Shown here: positions 1-5,448 of the stretch, piece by piece
How the letters are laid out: the number at the start of each line of letters is the position of its first letter
Numbering within the stretch: the first letter of the stretch is position 1
Notes under the pieces: generated by a model
The model's input: only the letters and a program-made list of their open reading frames with translations
Databases searched by the model: none
Told to the model about the DNA's origin: nothing
Origin: Desulfobacterales bacterium
GTDB lineage: Bacteria; Desulfobacterota; Desulfobacteria; Desulfobacterales; JAFDCJ01
DNA: 5,448 bases
Assembly: GCA_029932495.1 (NCBI GenBank)
Contig: JAOZPY010000212.1
Coordinates: 1-5,448, forward strand
Direction: 5' to 3'
Position numbers and translations under genes: made by a program

Positions 1-430
1 GCAGTTCGGAGTTGACAAAAACCTGGTAGACGGCAATGCCGAATCCCATGGTGGCAATGGCCAGATACGGCCCCTTGAGACGCAGAGACGGAAAGCCCAC
101 CAGAACGCCGAACAATCCGGTCATCAATCCGGCGGCCAGCACCCCGATCGGCCAGGGGACCCCGAGCTGGCTCAGATGGCCGAAGGTAAACGCGCCGATG
201 GCCAGAAACCCCGCCTGGCCAAAGGAAATCTGCCCGGTGTAGCCGATGAGCAGATTCTGGCCCTGCACCCCGATCGTGTAAATAAAAATGATCGTAACGA
301 TATAAGTGATGTGCTCGGGAGCCAGCCAGGGCAGCAGGAGCAGAAAAACAACAAATGCAGCCACATAGGTTCGGGTCCATGGTTTGCGGATGAGCTGCAG
401 TTCTTCTTTATAACTTTCAATCAGATCCAT
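1..430 (-). CDS. livM: LivM-type branched-chain ABC permease, N-terminal part (runs off left edge)
   Basis: Inner-membrane permease subunit of a Liv/HAAT-type ABC importer; with a LivH-type partner it would form the channel energised by LivG and LivF. The start is the ATG at 430-428, 7 nt after the ligase stop, and 143 codons are visible without a stop, about 40% of a usual LivM. After a basic, hydrophilic N-terminus (residues 1-20) come hydrophobic segments at about 22-38, 41-56, 69-84 and 93-112, with another starting near 121. The family hallmarks are the NLLIGYTGQISFGQAGFLAIGAF stretch (residues 59-81) and LRLKGPYLAIATMGFG (117-131). These are typical of LivM; LivH has a different signature (GLxxGxxxxLNLAHG type). 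AAGGGA at 446-441, overlapping the end of the ligase gene, is a plausible Shine-Dalgarno site 10 nt before the ATG, suggesting translational coupling. The family call is secure; the transported substrate is not shown by this subunit. Confidence 0.92.
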   Translation of the reverse strand, partial: MDLIESYKEELQLIRKPWTRTYVAAFVVFLLLLPWLAPEHITYIVTIIFIYTIGVQGQNLLIGYTGQISFGQAGFLAIGAFTFGHLSQLGVPWPIGVLAAGLMTGLFGVLVGFPSLRLKGPYLAIATMGFGIAVYQVFVNSEL

Positions 431-437
431 TGACGGT

Positions 438-2237
438 TTATCCCTTGTATAGTTGATCGATCAGGTCGGCATACCGCTTTTCCAGAAAGGCCCGCTTGAC
501 TTTTTTGGTGGGGGTGACATCCCCGTCTTCTTCGTAAAAGCGGCGGGGCAGCAAGGCGAATTTTTTAATGCCTTCCACCCGGGAAAGGTTTTTATTGACC
601 TGCTGGACTTCCTTGTTGATCAGTTTGATCACCTCTTCATTGCGGGTCAAATCGGCAAAAGTGGTAAAGGGAATTCGGTTGTCCTGGGCATACTTGGTGA
701 CATTGTCTTCATCGATCAGGATGAGGGCCGACAAGAACTTGCGGCCGTCGCCGATGACAACGGCATCTTGGATATAGGGGCTGAATTTCAACTTGTTTTC
801 AATGAATGCCGGCGTGATGTTTTTACCCCCCGCGGTGATGATAATATCTTTTTTGCGGTCCATGATTTTGAGCCAGCCGTCGTCCAGCGAACCCACATCG
901 CCGGTGTAAAGCCAGCCGTCTTTGACGGTTTCGGCCGTCAGCTCGGGGTTTTTGTGATATCCCTTGAAAACCCCGGGCCCCCGCGCCAAGATCTCCCCGT
1001 CGGCGGCGATTTTGACTTCCACACAGGGCAGGGGTTCCCCCACGTAGCCCCGGCGCAGGCGATCAATGTGCTGGATGGCGATAACGCCCGTGGACTCAGT
1101 TTGACCGTAGCCTTCGCGCAGGGGCACGCCCAGGGCGTTGTAATAGTCAAAAAGCTCCGGCGATGCCGGTGCGGCTCCGCACATCGCATAACGGATGCGC
1201 TCAAGGCCCAGCTGCCGCCTCAAATGATATAACACGAGCCAATACATGGGCCAATACAGCAGGCTCCACAGGCGCCGGCCGCGGCTGCCGTTTTTGGCTC
1301 TGACATAGCGTTTACCCGTGTTGATTGCCAGGCGGTAAAGAGCTCTTTTCAGATAGGTGGAGTCCGACATGCGGATTTCAATGCCGGACATGAATTTTTC
1401 CCAGATGCGTGGGACACTGGCAAAAATTGTCGGCGAAACTTCCCGCAGATTCAGGGGCAGCGTTTCCATGCTTTCAACGAAATTGACGGTGGCCCCTCCC
1501 GTAATGGCCATAAACAGCGATACCAGATTCTCATAGATATGGGCCAGGGGCAGGTAAGAAAGCATTTCGTCGTTTTCATAGGTCGGGATGACCTCTAAAA
1601 AAGCGTCGGTGAGGCTGATGATGTTGTGGTGGGAAATCATGGCCCCCTTGGGCCGGCCGGTGGTGCCCGAGGTGTAAATCATCATGGCCGTGTCATCGGG
1701 CTTGATGGCGTCCAGGCGCTGTTTGACGCAAGCGGGGTTTTGAGCAAGATAGGATTTCCCTTGGGCGGTAAATTTGTCATAAAAAATTATGCCCTCGCTG
1801 GTAAACCCCCACAGGCCCTTGGGATCCCAGACCACGACTTGTTTGAGATCCAGCTGAGACTGGATTTGCAGCACTTTATCCACCTGCTCTTCATTTTCCA
1901 CAAAGAGCAGCTTTGCATCCGAGTGGCCGACAACATAAGCGACCTGTTCGGCTGCTGATGTCGGGTAGATCCCGCAGGTCACACAGCCAATGCTCATAGC
2001 CGCCAGGTGGCAGATCAGCCATTCCGGACGGTTATCCCCCAGGATGGAAATGCGATCTCCATGTTGCAGCCCGAGGGCGATCATGGCCGCGGCAGTTTCA
2101 TTGACCCTCTGACCATATTCATTCCAGCTGATACGGTTCCAGATACCGTATTCCTTGCGACGCAGGGCGACACGTTCGCCCAGGTGCTTTACCTGCCGAA
2201 AAAAAAGATGGGGGAAAGTTGGGACGTCGATCCCCAT
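438..2237 (-). CDS. AMP-forming acyl-CoA synthetase, long-chain fatty acid-CoA ligase (FAA1/FadD) type
   Basis: Predicted cytosolic enzyme of 599 aa that activates a carboxylic acid with ATP to an acyl-adenylate and transfers it to CoA. The ANL-superfamily motifs occur in order: the phosphate-binding loop IYTSGTTGRPKG (residues 187-198), LPLAHIYE (229-236), GYGQTES (376-382), YTGDVG (444-449), the hinge region around DRKKDIIITAGGKNITP (460-476), and the C-terminal TPTKKVKR (575-582), where K579 probably matches the catalytic lysine. Length and the LPLAHIYE and TPTxKxKR forms fit the FAA1-like group (COG1022) better than short acetyl-CoA synthetases. No signal peptide or membrane segment is evident. 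The ATG overlaps the livF stop by one base (TAATG), with AAGGAGG 8 nt upstream, so translation is probably coupled. Its place between ABC ATPase and permease genes suggests that it activates the imported substrate. Chain length or aromatic preference cannot be read from the sequence. Confidence 0.95.
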   Translation of the reverse strand: MGIDVPTFPHLFFRQVKHLGERVALRRKEYGIWNRISWNEYGQRVNETAAAMIALGLQHGDRISILGDNRPEWLICHLAAMSIGCVTCGIYPTSAAEQVAYVVGHSDAKLLFVENEEQVDKVLQIQSQLDLKQVVVWDPKGLWGFTSEGIIFYDKFTAQGKSYLAQNPACVKQRLDAIKPDDTAMMIYTSGTTGRPKGAMISHHNIISLTDAFLEVIPTYENDEMLSYLPLAHIYENLVSLFMAITGGATVNFVESMETLPLNLREVSPTIFASVPRIWEKFMSGIEIRMSDSTYLKRALYRLAINTGKRYVRAKNGSRGRRLWSLLYWPMYWLVLYHLRRQLGLERIRYAMCGAAPASPELFDYYNALGVPLREGYGQTESTGVIAIQHIDRLRRGYVGEPLPCVEVKIAADGEILARGPGVFKGYHKNPELTAETVKDGWLYTGDVGSLDDGWLKIMDRKKDIIITAGGKNITPAFIENKLKFSPYIQDAVVIGDGRKFLSALILIDEDNVTKYAQDNRIPFTTFADLTRNEEVIKLINKEVQQVNKNLSRVEGIKKFALLPRRFYEEDGDVTPTKKVKRAFLEKRYADLIDQLYKG

Positions 2238-3013
2238 TACCAGGTCCTCCTTTTTTTATACAACCGCCACCCCTTGGGGGAGGGGGTCTCTTTTCCCAAG
2301 CCGAGATACAGCTCCTGAACATCTTCATTTTCCTTGAGTTCCTCGGCGGTGCCTTCGAGAACAATGCGTCCGGACTCCATGATATAGCCGAAAGTGGCAA
2401 TGCCCAGGGCCAGCCTGGCATTTTGTTCTACCAGCAGGATAGTGGTGCCGGCCTGGCTGATTTTCAGCAGGGCGTCATAGACCTGGCGCGCCACCCTGGG
2501 CGCCAGCCCTAAAGATGGTTCATCAAGCATCAGAAGTTTCGGTCGGCGCAGCATGGCCCGGGCCATGGCCAGCATCTGCTGCTCACCGCCGGAAAGGGTC
2601 TCTGATTCCTGCCCGGCGCGTTCTTTGAGAATCGGGAAAAGCTCGTAGATGAATTCGAAGTCTTCTTTCAAATGCGAATCCTTACGGCCCCAGCAGCCCA
2701 GTTCCAGGTTTTCTTTTACGGTCAGCTCCCGGAACAGACCGCGATCTTCAGGGACATAGACAATACCCAGCCGTGCCACCCGCTCCGGTGCCAGCCGGTG
2801 GATGCGTTTTCCCATAAATTCAATGGTGCCCTTTTTGGGCTGATCCTTCAGCAGGCCGGCGATGGTTTTCAGCAAGGTGGTTTTGCCGGCGCCGTTAGGG
2901 CCCAGGACGGTAAAAATCTCTTTTTCCTTTACTTCCAGCGAAAGCCCGTGAAGCGCATAGATACGATCATAGTAAAGGGTTTCAATAGTAGCGATTTTCA
3001 GCAAAGGCGACAA
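2237..3013 (-). CDS. livF: LivF-type ABC transporter ATP-binding protein
   Basis: Cytoplasmic ATPase of 258 aa that pairs with LivG to drive the Liv/HAAT importer. Visible motifs are Walker A GPNGAGKT (residues 38-45), the LivF-style Q-loop region YVPEDRGLF (86-94, normally VPEGR), the signature LSGGEQQ (140-146), Walker B LLMLDEP (160-166), D-loop region SLGLAP (167-172) and LLVEQN (193-198). The Q in VEQN in place of the H-loop histidine is usual for LivF. The start is TTG at 3013-3011: AAAGGAG lies 9 nt upstream, an in-frame TGA lies a few codons before it, and the first internal ATG (about codon 67) falls after Walker A. The conserved fold ends near YLGLG (236-240). The last 18 or so residues (KETPSPKGWRLYKKRRTW) look like translated intergenic DNA carrying the next gene's ribosome binding site. 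It is separated from livG by an unusual 183-nt gap. Confidence 0.95.
   Translation of the reverse strand: MSPLLKIATIETLYYDRIYALHGLSLEVKEKEIFTVLGPNGAGKTTLLKTIAGLLKDQPKKGTIEFMGKRIHRLAPERVARLGIVYVPEDRGLFRELTVKENLELGCWGRKDSHLKEDFEFIYELFPILKERAGQESETLSGGEQQMLAMARAMLRRPKLLMLDEPSLGLAPRVARQVYDALLKISQAGTTILLVEQNARLALGIATFGYIMESGRIVLEGTAEELKENEDVQELYLGLGKETPSPKGWRLYKKRRTW
2246..2252 (-). promoter_or_regulatory. Ribosome binding site of the acyl-CoA synthetase, inside the livF end
   Basis: AAGGAGG lies 8 nt upstream of the synthetase ATG and is read as the KRRT codons of the livF tail. Together with the TAATG stop-start overlap it points to coupled translation. Confidence 0.85.
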
Positions 3014-3022
3014 ACCAGATTT

Positions 3023-3029
3023 CTCCTTT
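3023..3029 (-). promoter_or_regulatory. Ribosome binding site supporting the TTG start of livF
   Basis: AAAGGAG on the minus strand lies 9 nt upstream of TTG (3013-3011). An in-frame TGA just upstream excludes a longer protein, and no ATG lies near, so this site fixes the start. Confidence 0.8.
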
Positions 3030-3063
3030 ATTCAGTAAACCAAAGTGGTCATTCAATGCCTGT

Positions 3064-3079
3064 TGTAATCTTGATTACA
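3064..3079. promoter_or_regulatory. Perfect 7+7 bp dyad upstream of livF, candidate operator
   Basis: TGTAATC (3064-3070) and GATTACA (3073-3079) are perfect inverted repeats separated by 2 nt. Such a short centre cannot form a normal RNA hairpin loop without opening the stem, so a dimeric protein site is the likelier reading. It is about 50 nt upstream of the livF start, outside the larger inverted repeat. Next to it ACTGAATT occurs twice with one base between (3079-3086, 3088-3095). No convincing promoter accompanies it. Confidence 0.35.
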
Positions 3080-3090
3080 CTGAATTGACT

Positions 3091-3193
3091 GAATTCGGAG
3101 GTCGGAATGCGGAAGTGGGTAAAAAGGAAAAAAGTGCCTTTAATTATTTTGTACTTTCCTTCTTGCGCATTCCGCATTCCACTTTCCGAATTC
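3091..3193. repeat. 103-bp imperfect inverted repeat between livG and livF
   Basis: The arms start and end with GAATTCGGA (3091-3099) and its complement TCCGAATTC (3185-3193). Inside lies a second matching block, GGAATGCGGAA (3104-3114), whose complement TTCCGCATTCC is at 3170-3180, followed by further A-rich partial pairing (AAGGAAA against TTTCCTT). The right arm holds two tandem GCATTCC units (3167-3173, 3174-3180). The element begins 3 bp after the livG stop and fills most of the gap. No coding capacity is credible in it, and no transposase or clear target-site duplication is seen. It resembles a dispersed REP- or MITE-like palindromic element; copy number elsewhere cannot be judged here. 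As RNA it would fold into a long stem-loop between the two ATPase coding regions. Confidence 0.7.
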
Positions 3194-3196
3194 TTA

Positions 3197-3949
3197 TCAT
3201 TCATCACCGAGATAGGCCTGGATAACCGCCGGTGAGCGCTGGACCTCTTCCGCTGTGCCCTGGGCGATGATCTGGCCCAGCTCGAAGGCAACCATGCGGT
3301 CGGCCAGTCGGGATGCAATTTTAAGATCGTGTTCCACCAGCAAAATGGCCGTTTTATACCGCCCCCGGATTTCGGTGATGTGGTAGGCGGTTTCATCTTT
3401 TTCTTCGGAAGTTAAACCGGCGATGGGTTCATCCAGCAAAAGAAGGCGCGGTTCCATGGCCAGGGCGCGGCCGATCTCACAGCGTTTCTGGATACCGTAC
3501 GGGCAGTCTGATATCCGGGTCTGCCGCCAGGCCTGCAGGTCCAGAAACTCAATGATTTCTTCTACAATTCTGCGATGCCGCAGCTCTTCACGCCGCAGCC
3601 TGAAAAACGCGTGCAGCGGATTTTTTTTAAATTGGATATGACGTCCCAGCAACAGGTTGTCCAGGACGCTCATGTGCAGGAAAAGACGCAGGTTTTGAAA
3701 CGTCCGGGCGATGCCTCTTTTGGCAACAAAATCCGGAGAGAGCCCAAGCAGGCTCTCTCCTTCAAACCGGACTTGTCCGTCATCGGGCTGGTAAACACCG
3801 GAGATACAGTTGAAAAGAGTGGTTTTGCCGGACCCGTTGGGCCCGATGACCGTTAAAATTTCTTCCGGCTCCAGCTTCAAATCAACGCCCTGCAGGGCAC
3901 GGATGCCCCCGAAACTGATGTTCAGCTGCTCAATTTCCAGTAACGCCAT
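3197..3949 (-). CDS. livG: LivG-type ABC transporter ATP-binding protein
   Basis: Cytoplasmic ATPase of 250 aa, partner of LivF in the Liv/HAAT importer. Motifs: Walker A GPNGSGKT (residues 36-43), ARTFQNLRLF with Q-loop Q85 (81-90), a degenerate signature PYGIQKRCEIGRAL (150-163; LivG usually has LPYGQQRRLEIARAL), Walker B LLLLDEP (169-175), AGLT D-loop region, and VEHDL with H-loop H207. The insert around residues 105-130 and the end AYLGDE also fit LivG. The start chosen is the ATG at 3949-3947, giving MALLEIEQLNISFGG, 4 nt after the upstream TAA. The same frame is open up to an ATG at 4075, but that would read through the end of the binding-protein gene and add 42 residues unlike the family. 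No strong Shine-Dalgarno site precedes the chosen ATG, so translation probably depends on reinitiation after the upstream gene. Confidence 0.95.
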   Translation of the reverse strand: MALLEIEQLNISFGGIRALQGVDLKLEPEEILTVIGPNGSGKTTLFNCISGVYQPDDGQVRFEGESLLGLSPDFVAKRGIARTFQNLRLFLHMSVLDNLLLGRHIQFKKNPLHAFFRLRREELRHRRIVEEIIEFLDLQAWRQTRISDCPYGIQKRCEIGRALAMEPRLLLLDEPIAGLTSEEKDETAYHITEIRGRYKTAILLVEHDLKIASRLADRMVAFELGQIIAQGTAEEVQRSPAVIQAYLGDE

Positions 3950-3953
3950 CGTC

Positions 3954-5150
3954 TTAAAACCGGGGCTGGAAAACGGTATATGGTTCCAGGGCGATGATCC
4001 TTCCGCCTTTGGCCTGGCCCATGCGAATCGCATTGTTGCCATGGTGCCGGTCCGGCGCATAGGTGACCCGGGCACCGAGGTTCCCGGCTTTCCAGCCGTT
4101 AATCTTTTCCATGCCTTTGACCAGGGTTTCGGGTGTCAGGTTGCGCCCGGCGTTTTTTAGTCCCTCGACCAGGTGCATCATGGAAGTGGCGCCAAAAAGG
4201 GCCAGATATTCTTTGCCCTTGATTTTGGGGTTGTACTTGATCAGGATGTTCGCGACCCGGTCGGCATCCGGGTCCGATCCCGGCAGGCCGGTGTTGCCGG
4301 GAAGCCCGACATAGGTTCCTTCCCAGGTCGGCCCGGCGATCCTATACATGATGGCATCGGCCAGGGTAAATGTAGCCAGCACCTTGGGATGGAAGCCGAC
4401 TTTGGCAATTGTTTTGGTGATGATGGCCGCATGGGTGGGATCGGCATACATCACGAGGGTATCCGCCCCGGTTTCCTTGAGCTTGAGGGCATGGGTGCTC
4501 AGGGAACGCTCGGTAACCTCATAAGGGACGGCTCCCACGAGCTTGGCCCTGCCGCCGGTGGCCGCGATGCCTTTTTTGACACCCTGCAGGCCCATTTTCC
4601 CGTAGTCGTCGTTTTGATAGAATATGACGATTTTTTTGGCCCCACGGTTTTTAATTCCCCAGGTGGTCAGGTACTGTGCTTCGTCCTCGTAGTCCGGGTA
4701 GGTGATAAAGACGTTTTTTAACTTGCTTTTGGGCTGCCGGGCCCAGATGCGGACATCGCCGTAGGCGGTAATCAGCGGCAGGTTGTTTTGCGGGAAGAAA
4801 TTTTTGGTTACATTCACGATGGCCGTGCCCAGCAGGCCGCACACGACAAATACCCGGCTTTTCATTTCCCGCAGGTTGGCCATGGCCCGGGCCGGATTGT
4901 ATCCGTCGTCTTTCAAGATTACCTTGATTTTGCGGCCGTGAATCCCCCCTTGATCGTTGATGTAATCCGCCCAGGCTTTGCCGCCCAGAGCGGTCACCCC
5001 CCACAGGGCGGCCGGTCCAGACAGCGGGGTTGTCCAGCCGATGACCACTTCAGTGTCGGTGACGCCACGCACCTTTGCAGCGCTGCCGGCCGACGGCAGG
5101 ATTAGAACCAGCGCGATCAGGATTGAAATCCAGAACAAAGTCTTTTTCAT
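3954..5150 (-). CDS. Periplasmic substrate-binding protein of a Liv/HAAT-type ABC importer
   Basis: Secreted ligand-binding protein, 398 aa, of the LivK/Peripla_BP_6 type. Residues 1-25 form a signal peptide (MKK, hydrophobic core LFWISILIALVLILPSAG, then SAA before KVRG). There is no lipobox cysteine, so a soluble periplasmic protein is expected. Family features are VIGWTTPLSGPAALWG (36-51), YINDQGGIHGRKI (63-75), DDGYNPARAMANLREM (81-96), PLITAYGD (125-132) and FYQNDDYGKMG (177-187), consistent with a two-lobed Venus-flytrap fold. Two ATGs stand in tandem. The second (5150-5148) is preferred because GGAGG (5160-5156) lies 5 nt upstream of it but only 2 nt upstream of the first (5153), which would add one Met. 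It is the first gene of the operon, behind a good promoter. The ligand is unknown; many proteins of this family bind amino acids, but others bind aromatic or aliphatic acids, which the neighbouring acyl-CoA ligase makes plausible. Confidence 0.94.
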   Translation of the reverse strand: MKKTLFWISILIALVLILPSAGSAAKVRGVTDTEVVIGWTTPLSGPAALWGVTALGGKAWADYINDQGGIHGRKIKVILKDDGYNPARAMANLREMKSRVFVVCGLLGTAIVNVTKNFFPQNNLPLITAYGDVRIWARQPKSKLKNVFITYPDYEDEAQYLTTWGIKNRGAKKIVIFYQNDDYGKMGLQGVKKGIAATGGRAKLVGAVPYEVTERSLSTHALKLKETGADTLVMYADPTHAAIITKTIAKVGFHPKVLATFTLADAIMYRIAGPTWEGTYVGLPGNTGLPGSDPDADRVANILIKYNPKIKGKEYLALFGATSMMHLVEGLKNAGRNLTPETLVKGMEKINGWKAGNLGARVTYAPDRHHGNNAIRMGQAKGGRIIALEPYTVFQPRF

Positions 5151-5155
5151 CATGA

Positions 5156-5163
5156 CCTCCTTT
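5156..5163 (-). promoter_or_regulatory. Ribosome binding site that decides the binding-protein start
   Basis: AAAGGAGG on the minus strand is a near-perfect Shine-Dalgarno sequence. Its GGAGG is 2 nt from the first ATG (5153) and 5 nt from the second (5150), favouring the second as the used start. Confidence 0.85.
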
Positions 5164-5198
5164 ATTTAAGGGTTGATACTGCCACGGCTCTGCTTTCG

Positions 5199-5224
5199 CT
5201 GTCTTGCCCAGGAAGGCAGAACAG
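5199..5224 (-). other. Imperfect hairpin in the mRNA leader
   Basis: The minus-strand transcript would read CTGTTCTGCC, loop region TTCCT, then GGGCAAGACAG. About ten pairs form with one C-A mismatch and one or two G-U pairs. It lies about 45 nt before the first gene's ribosome binding site. No U-run follows, so it is not an intrinsic terminator. The same CTGCC could alternatively pair with GGCAG a little downstream (about 5179-5183). I recognise no known riboswitch. Confidence 0.35.
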
Positions 5225-5290
5225 AAATGTTTCCTGCTTAAATTAATTGTAAATCCAAACAGTTAACAACACTCTGTCAAAATATCCATA

Positions 5291-5313
5291 TTTAATAATG
5301 GTTGGTTATTAAA
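5291..5313. promoter_or_regulatory. AT-rich 8+8 bp dyad just downstream of the promoter, candidate operator
   Basis: TTTAATAA (5291-5298) and TTATTAAA (5306-5313) are perfect inverted repeats around the 7-nt centre TGGTTGG. It lies about 25-47 nt downstream of the predicted transcription start, where a bound repressor could block transcription. A second small palindrome, AAATAT-CC-ATATTT, lies next to it at 5280-5293. The AT-rich arms would make a weak RNA hairpin, so a protein-binding site is the more likely reading. No regulator gene is present in the window and I do not recognise the motif. Confidence 0.4.
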
Positions 5314-5343
5314 AATAAAAAACGTTCACTTTTTGAATAAATG

Positions 5344-5372
5344 AATATAAAAAATCGGATTTTCTTTGTCAA
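5344..5372 (-). promoter_or_regulatory. Predicted sigma70-type promoter for the operon
   Basis: On the minus strand TTGACA (5372-5367, a perfect -35) is followed by a 17-nt spacer and TATATT (5349-5344, 5 of 6 matches to the -10 consensus). Transcription would start near 5337, leaving a leader of about 185 nt before the binding-protein ATG. The position upstream of the first gene, correct orientation and AT-rich setting support it. It is a sequence match only. Confidence 0.75.
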
Positions 5373-5448
5373 CCCCAAAAACAGGGGCAATGTCACCGGG
5401 TATTGCGGGCATGTTTTTGCCTTTTCAGCCGATGACCGAAAATTCAAG
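5373..5448. other. Upstream edge with no supported gene
   Basis: These 76 bases lie upstream of the predicted -35 box. They hold a short CCCC/GGGG inverted repeat (5373-5376 and 5384-5387). On the plus strand there is a frame open from ATG 5390 to the window edge (19 complete codons), with further in-frame ATGs at 5411 and 5432. It could be the start of a divergent gene, but it is too short to support a call. Confidence 0.3.

Noticed and set aside
36..433. Plus- and minus-strand open frames of 68-85 codons over the left edge
   Set aside because: They overlap the livM N-terminal region, whose own frame shows clear LivM motifs and transmembrane segments and stays open to the edge.
453..1232. 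259-codon open frame on the plus strand
   Set aside because: It lies antisense within the acyl-CoA synthetase gene, whose motifs are all intact on the minus strand. Its translation shows no recognisable domain and it follows from GC-rich codon bias of the real gene.
3091..3193. Intrinsic terminator after livG
   Set aside because: The stem is long and imperfect and ends in GAATTC rather than a GC-rich stem followed by a U-run. The downstream genes complete the same transporter.
3049..3196. Peptide-coding reading of the inverted repeat (FRIPTSEF-like residues)
   Set aside because: The frame only continues an out-of-frame livG shadow through the palindrome, and the peptide follows from the GGAATGC/GAATTC repeat composition.
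3950..4075. N-terminal extension of LivG to an upstream ATG at 4075
   Set aside because: It would overlap the end of the binding-protein gene in another frame, and its 42 residues do not resemble LivG. MALLEIEQLNISFGG from 3949 is the normal family N-terminus.
4173..4721. 182-codon plus-strand open frame
   Set aside because: Antisense shadow of the substrate-binding protein gene, with no domain and no convincing ribosome binding site.
5373..5387. CCCC-N7-GGGG hairpin upstream of the -35 box
   Set aside because: Only four base pairs and no supporting gene end beside it, so neither a terminator nor an operator call is justified.
5390..5448. Start of a divergent plus-strand gene
   Set aside because: Only 19 complete codons are visible, the AGGGG before the first ATG is just 2 nt away, and the encoded residues match no family I recognise.

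Overview
The window reads as part of one operon, transcribed entirely from the minus strand (right to left). In transcription order it encodes a secreted substrate-binding protein (5150-3954), the LivG ATPase (3949-3197), the LivF ATPase (3013-2237), an AMP-forming acyl-CoA synthetase of the long-chain fatty acid-CoA ligase type (2237-438), and the N-terminal 143 codons of a LivM-type permease that runs off the left edge (430-1). This is a branched-chain-amino-acid-type (HAAT/Liv) ABC importer with an acyl-CoA ligase embedded in it. No tRNA, rRNA, CRISPR array or transposase gene was seen.

The junctions are tight: 4 nt between the binding-protein gene and livG, a 1-nt TAATG overlap between livF and the ligase gene, and 7 nt between the ligase gene and livM. 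The exception is the 183-nt livG-livF gap. It holds a 103-bp imperfect inverted repeat built on GGAATGC-like units and bounded by GAATTCGGA arms, then a compact 16-bp dyad, then the Shine-Dalgarno sequence of livF, which starts at TTG.

The 295 nt upstream of the binding-protein gene (5154-5448) are AT-rich in the middle. They contain a near-consensus sigma70-type promoter (TTGACA, 17 nt, TATATT), an 8+8 bp dyad just downstream of the predicted transcription start, and a leader of about 185 nt with one good hairpin. This is the natural control point of the operon.

Functionally, the binding protein would capture a ligand in the periplasm, LivM (with a LivH partner not seen here) would form the membrane channel, LivG and LivF would power import, and the synthetase would trap the imported carboxylic acid as its CoA thioester. 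The ligase therefore suggests that the true substrate is a fatty, aromatic or other organic acid rather than leucine, isoleucine or valine; this is inference. The mid-to-high GC content, strong Shine-Dalgarno sites, Gram-negative type signal peptide and this gene set fit a proteobacterium or Desulfobacterota member, possibly a sulfate-reducing relative. The window alone does not settle the taxon.
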